NCBI GenBank assembly: GCA_964611125.1
Contig: CAZSZO010000022.1
Location: 1-64,000 of the forward strand
Reading direction: 5' to 3'
From: JAEUIX01 sp964611125
Lineage (GTDB): Bacteria; Planctomycetota; Phycisphaerae; Phycisphaerales; UBA1924
Length of the DNA: 64,000 bases
This document shows positions 48,919 through 57,646 of the stretch, piece by piece. The notes under the pieces are model-generated. The model had not been told where the DNA came from. It made no database searches and worked only from the letters and a program-made list of their open reading frames with translations. How positions within the stretch are numbered: position 1 is the stretch's first letter; each line of letters begins with the position of its first letter. The translations under genes and the position numbers were made by a program.

Positions 48919-49683
48919 ATGTCGCCTATCTCAGGCCGTCTGGCCGGCCGCGCGTTGATCGCCGCCGCCTGCTGTCTCTTCGTGGCGGGCGACGCCTCGG
49001 GTGATGTCATCCGCCTCTCGGCAGCCGCAGACAACACGATCTACTCCGAGGCCGAGGGCGTCTCCAATGGCGCGGGGCAGTACCTCTTCGCCGGGCGGAC
49101 CAACCTGGGCTCGCGCCGGCGCGGGCTGATCCGCTTCGACTTGGAAAACCCGCTCCTGAGCGGCCCGGGCGTCACCATCAATTCGGTCACGCTCCAGCTG
49201 CACGTCTCCCGGACCGCCGGGGCGACGCAGCCGGTGCGGCTCAACCGCCTCACCCGCTCCTGGGGTGAGGGCACGAGCGACGCGGGGCAGAACGAGGGCG
49301 GCGGGGCCGACGCAACGTTTCGCGACGCCACATGGTTCAGCCGGTTCTGGACGATCGAAAGCCCCTGGGCCACGCCCGGCGGCGACGCCTTCCCCACCGT
49401 GAGCGCGACGACCAACGTCGGCGACATCGGCTTCTACTCATGGACCGGCCCGGTCATGGTCGCCGACGCCCAGGCGTGGCTGACCAACCCGAGCGTGAAC
49501 CACGGCTGGCTGATGACCGGCGTCGAGACCACCAACCGCACCGCCAAGCGGTTCGACTCGCGTGAGAACTCGGTCCCGGAGTTCCAGCCCGTCCTGATCA
49601 TCGATTACACCCGCATTCCGACGCCCGGCGGCGCGGCCCTGCTGGTCCTGGGCGCCGCGGCGGCGCTCCGCCGCCGGCGCTGA
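48919..49683 (+). CDS. Secreted DNRLRE-domain protein with PEP-CTERM-like tail
   Basis: 254 aa. A signal peptide (ALIAAACCLFVAGDASG) leads into a DNRLRE-type beta domain: VIRLSAAADNTIYSEAEGVSNGAGQYLFAGRTNLGSRRRGLIRFDL, LQLHVSRTAG, WGEGTSDAG. The C-terminus IPTPGGAALLVLGAAAALRRRR has the PEP-CTERM/exosortase layout: a Pro-containing motif, a short hydrophobic helix and an Arg cluster. Predicted to be surface-displayed. ATG 48919 is used; a GTG at 48913 is closer to GGAGG (48904-48908) and would add two residues. Confidence 0.75.
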   Translation: MSPISGRLAGRALIAAACCLFVAGDASGDVIRLSAAADNTIYSEAEGVSNGAGQYLFAGRTNLGSRRRGLIRFDLENPLLSGPGVTINSVTLQLHVSRTAGATQPVRLNRLTRSWGEGTSDAGQNEGGGADATFRDATWFSRFWTIESPWATPGGDAFPTVSATTNVGDIGFYSWTGPVMVADAQAWLTNPSVNHGWLMTGVETTNRTAKRFDSRENSVPEFQPVLIIDYTRIPTPGGAALLVLGAAAALRRRR

Positions 49684-49771
49684 GCGGTTATGCGGCCTGG
49701 CGCAGGTCCCGACCCGGGTCCCCGCTTTGCTTCGATGGCGCTGGCCTCCACCCCCCCGCCGGACCGATCCC

Positions 49772-49777
49772 TATACT
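49772..49777 (+). promoter_or_regulatory. -10 box (TATACT) of SRP RNA gene
   Basis: TATACT ends 3 bases before the first paired base (49781), and a start at about 49783-49785 would fit the closing stem. No clear -35. Confidence 0.55.
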
Positions 49778-49780
49778 GAC

Positions 49781-49938
49781 CCAGCAGGGTCGGATCGGTT
49801 GACGGCCGGGCCCGGTGCACGGATGGCCCGTGAACCTGGTCAGAGCTTGATCGCAGCAGCCATAAGCGGCCGTCGTCCGGTGCCGCCGGTGTCCTGGCCG
49901 TCAACCGTTCCGATCCGCATTTCACGGCCCTGCTGGTG
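49781..49938 (+). ncRNA. ffs: Signal recognition particle RNA (4.5S / scRNA type)
   Basis: RNA scaffold of the SRP with Ffh, about 155 bases. The outer stem CCAGCAGGG (49781-49789) pairs with CCCTGCTGG (49928-49936). Next GGATC (49792) with GATCC (49912), then GGTTGACGGCC (49797-49807) with GGCCGTCAACC (49896-49906). Apically, CCCGGTGCACGG leads to the Ffh-binding hairpin with GTGAACCTGGTCAG on the 5' side and AGCAGCCATAAGCGG on the 3' side, the universal helix 8 symmetric-loop sequences. The 11 bases between GTCAG and AGCAGCC equal E. coli in number, but read AGCTTGATCGC, so the GGAA tetraloop is absent. Promoter TATACT is just upstream. Confidence 0.82.
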
Positions 49939-49982
49939 GGCTCGCGGGGCCTCGCAGCTCCCACCCCCGCCTAGTCTTCGCC

Positions 49983-50393
49983 ATGGCCGTCTCCATCGCC
50001 GTCCGCTACGCGGGGAACAAGAAGTGCGACCTGCAGCACCCGGAAGGGGCGACGCTTCGCACCGACGCCCCGCGCGACATCGGCGGTGACGCCAGCGCGT
50101 TCTCGCCCACCGACCTGGTCGCGGCGGCCCTCGCCTCGTGCATCCTCACGACCATCGCCATGTACGCCGAGCGCAACGGTCTGGCCATCGATGGCGCCAG
50201 CGCCACGGTCGAAAAGCACATGACCACGCCGCCGGCCCCGCGCCGCATCGGCCGCCTGCCCGTGGTGGTCCGCCTGCCCGCGTCGGTCCCGCCGGAGTGG
50301 CGCGAGCGCATGGAGCGGGTCGGGCACACCTGCCCGGTGCATGCAAGCCTTCACCCCGAGGTCGAAGCGCCCATCGAGTATCGCTACGAGTGA
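49983..50393 (+). CDS. OsmC/Ohr family protein
   Basis: 136 aa. The family reduces organic hydroperoxides with two cysteines. Here LVAAALASCILTTIAMYAERNG has the first (peroxidatic) Cys near residue 54, and VGHTCPVHASL has the second near residue 117, in the typical CPVHxSL context. The GDASAFSPTDLVAAALASC block is OsmC-like. TAGTCT (49972-49977) ends 5 bases before the ATG with no ribosome binding site, implying a leaderless message. The start lies 45 bases after the SRP RNA. Confidence 0.9.
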   Translation: MAVSIAVRYAGNKKCDLQHPEGATLRTDAPRDIGGDASAFSPTDLVAAALASCILTTIAMYAERNGLAIDGASATVEKHMTTPPAPRRIGRLPVVVRLPASVPPEWRERMERVGHTCPVHASLHPEVEAPIEYRYE

Positions 50394-50477
50394 TCCGCGG
50401 ACCGGCCCGCCGGCATCCAAGGCCTTGGCCGCGCGCCTGCGGCCCGCTCGATCCCAGATTCCAAGGAGGCTCCCGTG

Positions 50478-51503
50478 ATGGAACTCAATCGTCGTCGCGC
50501 TCTGCAGGTTGCCGGTCTGGGCGTCGCTGGGCTCACCCTGGGCGCCGTGCCCAGCGCCGGCGCTCGCGCTCGCGCCTCGGCGCCGCAGCCCCAGCCCGGG
50601 TCCGGGGCCGGCCCGGCTCCCGCGGGCCCTCAGGTCGCAGGCTTCTACCGCTTCAAGATCGGCGCCCTTGAGGCCATCGCCCTCAGCGACGGCACGCTGG
50701 CGCTCGACAAGATCCAGCCCACACTGGCGCCCGAGGCGCCCGCTGCGGAGCTCAAGCAGACCCTGAGCGACGCCCTGGCCCCGACCGACTCGGCGACCCT
50801 CGAGATCAACGTGCTGTGCGTGCGCATCGGGGCCGAGACGATCCTGATCGACGCGGGGTGGGGCCAGGGCGGCCCCGCCGGCGGCAAGCTGTTGGCGAAT
50901 CTCTCCGCCGCAGGCATCCGCCCGGAGTCGATCACCGGCGTGGTGATCACGCACGCGCACCCCGACCATCTGGCGGGCGTGACCGATGGATCGGGCAAGC
51001 TGACCTTTCCGAGCGCGCGCATTTTCGTGAACCGGGCGGAGCACGCGTTCTGGACCGGCCCGAACCCCGACCTCTCAGGCATGCGGATGCCCGACGAGGT
51101 CAAGAAGGGCTGGGTCGCGTCCTCCAACAAGACCTTCGAAGCCGTCAAGGGCAAGCTGGAGCTGGTCAAGCCCGGTGACAGGATCCTGGGCGGCGTTGAG
51201 CTGCTCGATGGGGCCGGCCACACCGCCGGGCACATGCCGGTGATCATCAGCGACGGCGCGGAACAGCTCGCGGTGATCGGCGACATCGCCCATCACCCGG
51301 TGCTGATGTTCGCCCGCCCGGAATGGGCGACCTCGCTGGATGCCGACCCCAAGCAGGCCGTGGCCTCGCGCCGCCGGCTGTTCGACCGCTTCGCCGGCGA
51401 GCGCTCGCGGGTCTTCGCCTATCACCTGCCCTGGCCGGGCCTGGGCCGAATCGGCAAGCACGGCGAGAGCTTCTGGTGGGCCGGCGAGCAGTGGAAGTGG
51501 TGA
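50478..51503 (+). CDS. Tat-exported metallo-beta-lactamase-fold hydrolase
   Basis: 341 aa. The N-terminus ELNRRRALQVAGLGVAGLTLG is a twin-arginine signal. The mature fold has INVLCVRIGAETILIDAGWGQ, VVITHAHPDHLAGVTDG (the HxHxDH zinc motif), DGAGHTAGHMPVIIS, VIGDIAHHPVLMF and FAYHLPWPGLGRI, all MBL-superfamily metal ligands. The sequence resembles the AHL-lactonase / PqsE-like exported branch rather than beta-lactamases; substrate unknown. AAGGAGG at 50463-50469 fits ATG 50478 (or GTG 50475). Confidence 0.85.
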   Translation: MELNRRRALQVAGLGVAGLTLGAVPSAGARARASAPQPQPGSGAGPAPAGPQVAGFYRFKIGALEAIALSDGTLALDKIQPTLAPEAPAAELKQTLSDALAPTDSATLEINVLCVRIGAETILIDAGWGQGGPAGGKLLANLSAAGIRPESITGVVITHAHPDHLAGVTDGSGKLTFPSARIFVNRAEHAFWTGPNPDLSGMRMPDEVKKGWVASSNKTFEAVKGKLELVKPGDRILGGVELLDGAGHTAGHMPVIISDGAEQLAVIGDIAHHPVLMFARPEWATSLDADPKQAVASRRRLFDRFAGERSRVFAYHLPWPGLGRIGKHGESFWWAGEQWKW

Positions 51504-51558
51504 GCGGGACCGGCTGAGCCGCCCGCCGCCCCGTCAGTCATTTCACCCGGTCAACCCG

Positions 51559-53754
51559 TCAGCAGCCGAAGAAATACGCGTTGATGTAGTCAGCCAGGTC
51601 GTCAGGGTCGATGATGCCGTCGTGGTTGAAGTCCGCCCGCGGGTCGGGCGGGTGCGGACCGAAGTAGCCGACGACGAAGTCCGAGAGGTCGTCGGGGTTG
51701 ACGACCCCGTCGCTGTTGAAGTCGGTCTCGCAGACCAGCGCGAGCGTGGCCGGTTCGCTCTGGGCCTGTCCGAGCGGGTTGGCGACCACCACGTCATATG
51801 TTCCGGCGTCGCCGCCGATGGCCGGGGCCAGCACCAGCTCCGGCGTGTCGGCGCCGTCCACATTGCGGGCGTTGGCGAGGAACACCCCGTCGCGCCGCCA
51901 GCGATAGGTGTTCTGGAGTCCGATCGCCCGGGCCCGGAACCGCACCGGCGTCCCGGGGAGCACCGTGACGCTGACCGGGCTGAGTTCGACCTCGGGGGCC
52001 ACCGCCTCCTCGGGCTCGGCCGACGGCGGAACGGTCGTCTCCCATGACGGCGCCGCGACGATGTTGAAGGCCTCATCATCGAGGGCCGCGGCGGTGTACG
52101 GCGCCACGACATACCCCATGGCCGCGTACCGGCGGAGCACCGAGAACCGCTGCTCGTGGGTCAGCGGCTGCGTCTGCGGGATGCCCAGCGATTCCTGGAT
52201 GTCGACCTCGTGCACGCCGCCCCAGATCTCGTGACCGGGATTCATGTAGTCGGCCAGCAGGTGCGGCTGGGTCACCTGAAAACCGATCTGCGACTGCGGA
52301 CGCGTCGCCAGGATGTAGCCCGCCGCGACCCGGTGCAGCACATCGCAGGGCATCGGCTCGGCCAGGAAGCGCATCTTTGGGTAGCGCTCGTGCAGGCGGG
52401 CCAGGTAGGGGATGCTCCGCCACTCCGGCAGGCGCGGGAAGGTGTCGAGCCCGATCATCGTCGCGTCGACCGCCTCGGCGCCGTCCAGCTCGGCCAGGGC
52501 GCCGGCCATGTGGATCGGGTTTGAGGGATCGAGCAGCTCAGTGTCCACCGCATCCCAGCGCGACATGTAGTTGGCCGCGTGCCCCCACCAGAGCCCCAGC
52601 TCAGGAACCTCGTGCGAGAAGCTCGTCAGCAGACCCAGGGTGTCGCGCACCAGCGGCTCGCGCTGCCAGCCGGTGGTGAACTGGAAGGGGTAGTTGTTCT
52701 CGCGGTTCTCGTAGAACTGCCCGCTGGGCGCCCACATCATGAACCGCCGCCACCCCGTCGCCGCGAGGTTGCGGAACCGCGTCACCCAGGGCTCCCAGCC
52801 GTGCCGATCGGGCCGCAGATCGGCCCCAAGAAACCCGTAGGGGTTTTCCGCATTGATATCGCCGGGGTACGAGATCGCCGCGGCCAGGACTGGGCGCGGA
52901 TCGCGCAGATACGTCACCGGCCCGTACGTTGACTGGAAGTAGAGCCGGTAGGGCTCCAGCAGGCGAAGCCACGCGTTGGGGTGGTTGTCTTGGGACCGCT
53001 TCAGCACGCGGACCGCGACGCGATACGTACGGGTTTCCCCGGGCTCAAGCTCGCCCTCGGGGGCGTAGTAATCCTGCAGGCCGGTTCCCCAGGCGGGGTT
53101 GAGCTCGAAGCGGACCTGCCAGCGCAGTCCATCGGGCGCACCGTTGTTCTCGGGCATCTCCACCCGGATCCACAGGCGGTGCTTGTAATCCATGAGCGGG
53201 TACATCAGCGAAACGCCGATGGTGTACTCGTCATCGCCCACCACCGCCACGGGCGAGTAAATGCTGCCCGGGTAGACGCTGCCGCCGCCGTAGAACGGCT
53301 GGTTCTGGCAGTCGATCGGGTAGGGGCTGCCATCGACGTAGAAAAACCGGCTCTGGATCACCCGCCCGAAGCGCAGGCCGGGGATGCTGAGCACGCCCAG
53401 CGAGCGCGCCTTGTCAGTGGGGTTGGTGAACGTGGCCGTCAGGTCGAACCCGTCGGGCCGGGGCGCCAGGTCGATCGCCGGGGCGATGGGCTGGATCCGG
53501 GCGCCCGGGCCGGGCGTCCAGATCGGGTGGTCGCGCGAAAAACCCTCATCAATCAGGGTTCGGCCTGTCACCTGATCGGTCATCAGGATGCGGCCGCCCC
53601 GCAGCTCGGTGGCCATCCGGACCGGAGTAATGGTGTCGGCGGTCGCCGGGGCGTTCCAGGCCAGCGCGGCGAACAGCACGATCAAAGACGACAGCGGCGG
53701 AAAAAAGAAAGCGAGCGCCGTGCGCTCGCCCGAACGCTCTGCACAGTCAGGCAT
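51559..53754 (-). CDS. Secreted Ig-like / dockerin-tailed protein, possible glycoside-acting
   Basis: 731 aa. A signal-anchor or signal peptide (FPPLSSLIVLFAALAWNAPATA) is followed by a large beta-rich N-domain (VTGRTLIDEGFSRDHPIWTPG; LRFGRVIQSRFFYVDGSPYPIDCQ) and a TIM-barrel-like centre (WRRFMMWAPSGQFYENRENNYPF; RFLAEPMPCDVLHRVAAGYILA) of unrecognised type. Then comes one Ig-like repeat (VTVLPGTPVRFRARAIGLQNTYRWRRDGVFL) and two dockerin-like repeats, here DFNSDGVVNPDDLSDFVVGYF and DFNHDGIIDPDDLADYINAYF. A sugar-active role is a guess from the barrel-like pattern. Promoter TTGCAC-N16-TATCTT lies upstream and GGAGAG precedes the ATG. Confidence 0.7.
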   Translation of the reverse strand: MPDCAERSGERTALAFFFPPLSSLIVLFAALAWNAPATADTITPVRMATELRGGRILMTDQVTGRTLIDEGFSRDHPIWTPGPGARIQPIAPAIDLAPRPDGFDLTATFTNPTDKARSLGVLSIPGLRFGRVIQSRFFYVDGSPYPIDCQNQPFYGGGSVYPGSIYSPVAVVGDDEYTIGVSLMYPLMDYKHRLWIRVEMPENNGAPDGLRWQVRFELNPAWGTGLQDYYAPEGELEPGETRTYRVAVRVLKRSQDNHPNAWLRLLEPYRLYFQSTYGPVTYLRDPRPVLAAAISYPGDINAENPYGFLGADLRPDRHGWEPWVTRFRNLAATGWRRFMMWAPSGQFYENRENNYPFQFTTGWQREPLVRDTLGLLTSFSHEVPELGLWWGHAANYMSRWDAVDTELLDPSNPIHMAGALAELDGAEAVDATMIGLDTFPRLPEWRSIPYLARLHERYPKMRFLAEPMPCDVLHRVAAGYILATRPQSQIGFQVTQPHLLADYMNPGHEIWGGVHEVDIQESLGIPQTQPLTHEQRFSVLRRYAAMGYVVAPYTAAALDDEAFNIVAAPSWETTVPPSAEPEEAVAPEVELSPVSVTVLPGTPVRFRARAIGLQNTYRWRRDGVFLANARNVDGADTPELVLAPAIGGDAGTYDVVVANPLGQAQSEPATLALVCETDFNSDGVVNPDDLSDFVVGYFGPHPPDPRADFNHDGIIDPDDLADYINAYFFGC

Positions 53755-53787
53755 CTCAACTCTCCGTGGGCGGCGGGAGTCCAGTCA

Positions 53788-53814
53788 AGATACATCGACT
53801 GGGCAACCGTGCAA
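53788..53814 (-). promoter_or_regulatory. Promoter for dockerin-tailed exoprotein
   Basis: On the minus strand TTGCAC (53814-53809), 16-base spacer, TATCTT (53793-53788), about 34 bases before the ATG at 53754. Confidence 0.55.
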
Positions 53815-53879
53815 CCATCACCGGTAAGTTCCTAGGTAAATGGCCCGCTAGGCCTTGGAAACCCCTCCCGATGTTCGGG

Positions 53880-53885
53880 TACGCT
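53880..53885 (+). promoter_or_regulatory. Putative -10 box (TACGCT) of leaderless xylB transcript
   Basis: TACGCT ends 6 bases before GTG 53892, the start that best fits the kinase family N-terminus. Confidence 0.45.
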
Positions 53886-53891
53886 CCCGGC

Positions 53892-55427
53892 GTGCTTCTC
53901 CTCGGCCTCGACATCGGCACGTCAGCGACCAAAGCCCTGCTCTGCGACCTGGAGGGCCGGATCGTCGCCTCCGCCTCGTCGCCCCACGCGCTCTCACAGC
54001 CCCGCGCTGGTTGGTCTGAGCAGCACCCCGAGTGGTGGTGGAGCGCCGCGAAACTGGCCACCGCCCAGGCCCTCGCCCAAGTCCTCGCCCCGACCTCCCG
54101 ATCCGGGGCCGCCCACCCGCCCGTCGGCGGCATCGCCCTTTCCGGCCAGATGCACGGCTCAGTCCTGCTCGCCAGCGATGGTCCCGCCTCCGGAGGCCAG
54201 GCGATGGCGCTCCGGCCCGCCCTGCTGTGGAATGACCAGCGCACGGCCCGGGAGTGCGACGAGATCGAAGCGGCCGCAGGCGGGCGAGCGGCGCTCATCC
54301 AGCTCACCGGCAACCGCGCCTTGACCGGTTTCACCTTGCCCAAGCTGCTCTGGCTTCGTCGGCACGAGCCCGAGCTGTGGGCCCGCGTGCGCCACGTGAT
54401 CCTGCCCAAGGACTTCGTCCGCTTCCGCCTGACCGGCGCCATCGCCACCGATGCCGGCGATGGCACGGGCATGCTGCTGCAGGATGTCTCGGCGCGGGCG
54501 TGGTCGCGCACCCTCGCCGAGGCCGTCGGCGTGGATTCGGCCCTGCTGCCCGCCACCTTTGATGCCGGGCAGATCGTCGGCCATGTCACCCCCTGGGCTG
54601 CGGCTCAGATCGGCCTGCCCGCCAACATCCCCGTCGCCGCCGGCAGCGGGGACAACCAGTGCGGCGCCGTGGGCGCGGGCGTGGTCGAGCCGGGGCTCGT
54701 CCTGGCCTCGCTGGGCACCAGCGGCGTGATCTACGCCCACACCGACCAGCCCCGCAAGGATCCGCTGGGCCGGCTGCAGACCATGTGCGGCCCCACGCCC
54801 CGCGGCTGGTGCCTCACCGGCTGCATGCTCTCGGCGGCGGGCTCGCTCCGCTGGGCCCGCGACACCATCGCCCCGGGCGTCAGCTACGACACCCTGATGG
54901 CCGAGGCCGAACGCGTTCCCCCCGGGTGTGATGGCCTGGTCTTCCTGCCGTACCTCACCGGCGAACGCTGCCCGCACGCCGACCCGCTGGCGCGGGCGGG
55001 CTGGATCGGCCTGACCGCCCGCCACACCCGTGGGCACTTGTTCCGCGCGGTGGTCGAGGGCGTGACCTTCGGCATGACCCAGATGCTCAACCTCGCCCGC
55101 GCCGCCGGGGCCGAGGCCCGATCGATCCGCCTGACGGGCGGCGGCAACCAAGCGCCCCTCTGGCGGCAGATGCAGGCGGACCTCTACGGTGCGCCGGTCG
55201 AGACCACCAGCGCCGAAGAAGGCGGCTGCGCCCTGGGCGCCGCGCTGCTGGCGGGGGTCGCCGTCGGCGTCTGGCCCTCGGCGGCCGACGCGTGCCGGGC
55301 GGTGGTTCGAGCGGCGGCGCGGCACGAGCCCGGGGCGGATGCCCCGGCCTACGCCCGTTCCCGGGCGGTATACGAAGAGCTGTACGGCCGGCTCAAGACC
55401 AGCTTCGCTGAGCTGGCGCCCGGTTAA
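53892..55427 (+). CDS. xylB: Xylulokinase (FGGY family)
   Basis: 511 aa; phosphorylates D-xylulose in the pentose pathway. The start GTG 53892 gives VLLLGLDIGTSATKALLCD, the exact FGGY opening; an in-frame ATG at 53871 would add seven residues. Other blocks: GGIALSGQMHGSVLL (xylulokinase signature), LLWNDQRTARECDEI, LTGFTLPKLLWLRRHEPE, LPKDFVRFRLTG, TDAGDGTGMLLQD, AAGSGDNQCGAVGAG, LVFLPYLTGERCPHADPLARAGWIGL and RLTGGGNQAPLWRQMQADLYG. All match XylB rather than glycerol kinase. No xylose isomerase is adjacent. Confidence 0.93.
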   Translation: MLLLGLDIGTSATKALLCDLEGRIVASASSPHALSQPRAGWSEQHPEWWWSAAKLATAQALAQVLAPTSRSGAAHPPVGGIALSGQMHGSVLLASDGPASGGQAMALRPALLWNDQRTARECDEIEAAAGGRAALIQLTGNRALTGFTLPKLLWLRRHEPELWARVRHVILPKDFVRFRLTGAIATDAGDGTGMLLQDVSARAWSRTLAEAVGVDSALLPATFDAGQIVGHVTPWAAAQIGLPANIPVAAGSGDNQCGAVGAGVVEPGLVLASLGTSGVIYAHTDQPRKDPLGRLQTMCGPTPRGWCLTGCMLSAAGSLRWARDTIAPGVSYDTLMAEAERVPPGCDGLVFLPYLTGERCPHADPLARAGWIGLTARHTRGHLFRAVVEGVTFGMTQMLNLARAAGAEARSIRLTGGGNQAPLWRQMQADLYGAPVETTSAEEGGCALGAALLAGVAVGVWPSAADACRAVVRAAARHEPGADAPAYARSRAVYEELYGRLKTSFAELAPG

Positions 55428-55449
55428 CCCCCAAAGCTCAGGGCGACAG

Positions 55450-55986
55450 TCATCCGGACCCATCCCGCCCGGCGCGACCAGTTCCACCCGTTCCGATGAG
55501 CTGCTCGGCGATCGCCCACGCGATCAGCGTCAGGGTCAGTCCCGCAAGGCCGAGCAGAAAGATGGGCGGTACGCGAAAGACCACGCCGCCCAGCAGCAGC
55601 GCGAGCACCCCGGCGATGACCGGCGCCGCGCGGCGGAGGCGGGCGAGCCCGCCCGGGCGCGGGCCGGGGGCTTCGCCGGCGAACGGGGGGTGCGGGGGGG
55701 CCGGGGCCGGGGGGGTGCCGTGCTCGGGCTCGCCGACGTCGACCTGGTCCCAGTCGACCTCGATCGACTCATGCTGAATCTGGGTGAGCGCGACCCGTGC
55801 GCGGGCCAGGTCGGCGGCCCGCACCACAACGCGCACGAGCGTGGGCGTCTCAGCCCGGAACCCGGCCAGGCCGCCACCAAGGCTGTTGGCGGCGATCTGC
55901 CGGGCCCGCAGCGCATCGACGATGGCCGAGGCTTCAAACTCGGTGGCGGTCTGCGTGAGATCGACGAGCTTGTCCGGATCGGGCAC
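55450..55986 (-). CDS. DUF2007-like membrane protein
   Basis: 178 aa. The N-terminal segment DPDKLVDLTQTATEFEASAIVDALRARQIAANSLGGGLAG, then PTLVRVVVRAADLARARVALTQI, resembles DUF2007 (putative signal-transducing, ACT-like) domains. Two hydrophobic helices follow (VIAGVLALLLGGVVF, IFLLGLAGLTLTLIAWAIAEQ). The GTG start at 55986 is supported by TACCCT (reverse complement of 55993-55998) exactly 6 bases before it; longer frames upstream run into the next gene. Function unknown. Confidence 0.6.
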   Translation of the reverse strand: MPDPDKLVDLTQTATEFEASAIVDALRARQIAANSLGGGLAGFRAETPTLVRVVVRAADLARARVALTQIQHESIEVDWDQVDVGEPEHGTPPAPAPPHPPFAGEAPGPRPGGLARLRRAAPVIAGVLALLLGGVVFRVPPIFLLGLAGLTLTLIAWAIAEQLIGTGGTGRAGRDGSG

Positions 55987-55992
55987 GCCGTG

Positions 55993-55998
55993 AGGGTA
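55993..55998 (-). promoter_or_regulatory. Putative -10 box (TACCCT) of leaderless DUF2007-like transcript
   Basis: On the minus strand TACCCT lies 6 bases before GTG 55986. Confidence 0.45.
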
Positions 55999-56030
55999 GC
56001 GGAGGTCGAGGCGGACCCCGGAGCCGGGGC

Positions 56031-56495
56031 TTAGTTGACGGTGTAACGTGATCCCGCCACGACCACGCTCAACTGCGCGAGCTTCCGACGCGCGGGCGCC
56101 CTGGGCGAGAGCCCTGTGGAGCCGCTGGACACCCAGACGAAGGTGGCTCGTAGCGCTGCGAGCGTGGGGGCGCCCTCCTTGAGCCACCGGCGCAGCCAGC
56201 GGACTTTAGCCTCGATCACCTTCACTTCTCCGTCGGTGCACGGGTGGACCTCGATCCAGTGTGCTGTGTCGGCCTCGCGCGGACTGGGTGCATGACCGAC
56301 TGCATAGTCCCAGCGCGGCTCGGTCGGGAAGTCCGCCTGCAGGGAGCTGTCGATGTCGATGCTTCCGCTCAGGCGTCTTGCGTCACTGGACTGGATCCTG
56401 GCCTTGTCCGGGGCTTTCAGCGCCTGGAGCCCTGGCTTCATGTGCCCCTTGAGCGCCTTCGAAGCCCTGACGGCGCGGGCGAACTCACCACTCAT
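56031..56495 (-). CDS. Small partner protein of AAA ATPase, unknown function
   Basis: 154 aa, overlapping the stop of the upstream ATPase by 4 bases (ATGA), so the two are translationally coupled. The basic N-terminus (ARAVRASKALKGHMKPGLQAL) leads into a core RRLSGSIDIDSSLQADFPTEPRWDYAVGH and HWIEVHPCTDGEVKVIEAKVRWLRRWLKEGAPTL. Asp63, Glu82 and Lys97 are spaced in a way that could form a PD-(D/E)XK-like site, but this is only suggestive. Similar ATPase plus small-protein pairs are frequent among putative defence loci. No membrane segment or signal peptide. Confidence 0.6.
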   Translation of the reverse strand: MSGEFARAVRASKALKGHMKPGLQALKAPDKARIQSSDARRLSGSIDIDSSLQADFPTEPRWDYAVGHAPSPREADTAHWIEVHPCTDGEVKVIEAKVRWLRRWLKEGAPTLAALRATFVWVSSGSTGLSPRAPARRKLAQLSVVVAGSRYTVN

Positions 56496-57646
56496 TTCGA
56501 CCTCGCCGCCGCGGCCGACGCGCGGGCGACGGCCTCATTCGCCGTGGTGCTGAACTCCGCCAGCCCGCCCCAGTCCGCCGTTGCGCCCGATTCCGATGCG
56601 GCGTCGAGCGAGGAGATGTCGGTCGTGCGGCCTTGGTCGCGATCAAAGTAGTGCACCTTGAGCGACTTCTCGAAGACTTGCTTGGCGAGTTTCTGCATGC
56701 TGGGGCTGGTTTCCGCCTTGAAGACGGCCAGGAGCAGCTTGGGATCGGCGCCCGCTTCACGCAGCCTGGCGATCGCCCAGAGCGCCTCCAGCACTTGCGG
56801 TGAATGCGTCGAGAGGCACACCTTGTAGCCCCTTGTGACCAGCTCCAGCACCATCAGCAGGACCACATTGATCGCTCGCGGGTGCAGGCCCATCTCGATC
56901 TCTTCCAGCATCACCCAATCGATCTTGCCCCGTCGCGGCGCGTTGGTCGGGGGCATCAGCCAGTAAAGCCCCAGCAGAAGGGGCACAAACTCGCGCTGAC
57001 CGGCTGACCAGACCATATAGGGAAGCGGTTTGGCGCTCCCGGGTTCTGAAAGCACCAGCCGCTTCTGCGAGGCCAGTTTGTCAACGCGCAGCCCGAAACC
57101 GCCGAACACGTGGAGGGCCAGCATCTCGCGAGTCTCGCTCTTGAGCCGGCGCTCCTGCGGGAACAGCATGGCCTTTCCGATGAACTCCTGTTCCACCAGG
57201 ATCCGGAGCTTCTCGCTGAAGTCGCGCACCGCGAACGGGTCGCCCGCGGCATAGTCCGTGAACGGGCGAGGCCATCCATTCCGCAGCGCCAGGACGCGCT
57301 GCGCCGGGATCAGGAACGCATGCTCATCGTCTTTGGGCTTAGTCTTGCGGATCAGGTTGCCGATCTCGACGGGGTCGCCGTCCTCCTCCACCCGGCTCGA
57401 CTTGCTCCAGATGGCGCGCATGCCCTCGCCGAAGTACGCGTCCAGAAACGCTCCTGCATCGCCCTCCCAGTCGATGCCGTAGCGGCCGAGTTGCTGAAGC
57501 ACCTGACCCCGGTCCACGAGCAGTTTGAGGAACTGCAGGGCGATGCTCTTTCCCGTCGCCTGGGGGCCGACCAATACGGTGAGGTCGCCGAAGGTCAGAT
57601 CCGCGCTTTTGATCGGTCCGATGTTCTTGAGGGTGAGTCGCCTCAC
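56492..57646 (-). CDS. AAA-family (SMC-like/OLD-type) ATPase
   Basis: 384 aa. RRLTLKNIGPIKSADLTFGDLTVLVGPQATGKS carries Walker A (GPQATGKS, residues 27-34) at the N-terminus, as in ABC/SMC-type AAA_15/AAA_21 proteins. The signature-like SAGQREFVPLLLGLYWLM, Walker B IDWVMLEEIEMGLHP and switch VCLSTHSPQVLEALW follow. There is no TOPRIM nuclease domain after the ATPase, unlike OLD nucleases. A DNA- or nucleotide-sensing ATPase of a two-gene defence-type module is the most likely role, acting with the small downstream protein. Confidence 0.8.
   Translation of the reverse strand: MRRLTLKNIGPIKSADLTFGDLTVLVGPQATGKSIALQFLKLLVDRGQVLQQLGRYGIDWEGDAGAFLDAYFGEGMRAIWSKSSRVEEDGDPVEIGNLIRKTKPKDDEHAFLIPAQRVLALRNGWPRPFTDYAAGDPFAVRDFSEKLRILVEQEFIGKAMLFPQERRLKSETREMLALHVFGGFGLRVDKLASQKRLVLSEPGSAKPLPYMVWSAGQREFVPLLLGLYWLMPPTNAPRRGKIDWVMLEEIEMGLHPRAINVVLLMVLELVTRGYKVCLSTHSPQVLEALWAIARLREAGADPKLLLAVFKAETSPSMQKLAKQVFEKSLKVHYFDRDQGRTTDISSLDAASESGATADWGGLAEFSTTANEAVARASAAAARSK

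Noticed and set aside
53871..53891. ATG 53871 as xylB start
   Set aside because: GTG 53892 matches the family N-terminus and lies 6 bases after a TACGCT box; the ATG cannot be excluded.
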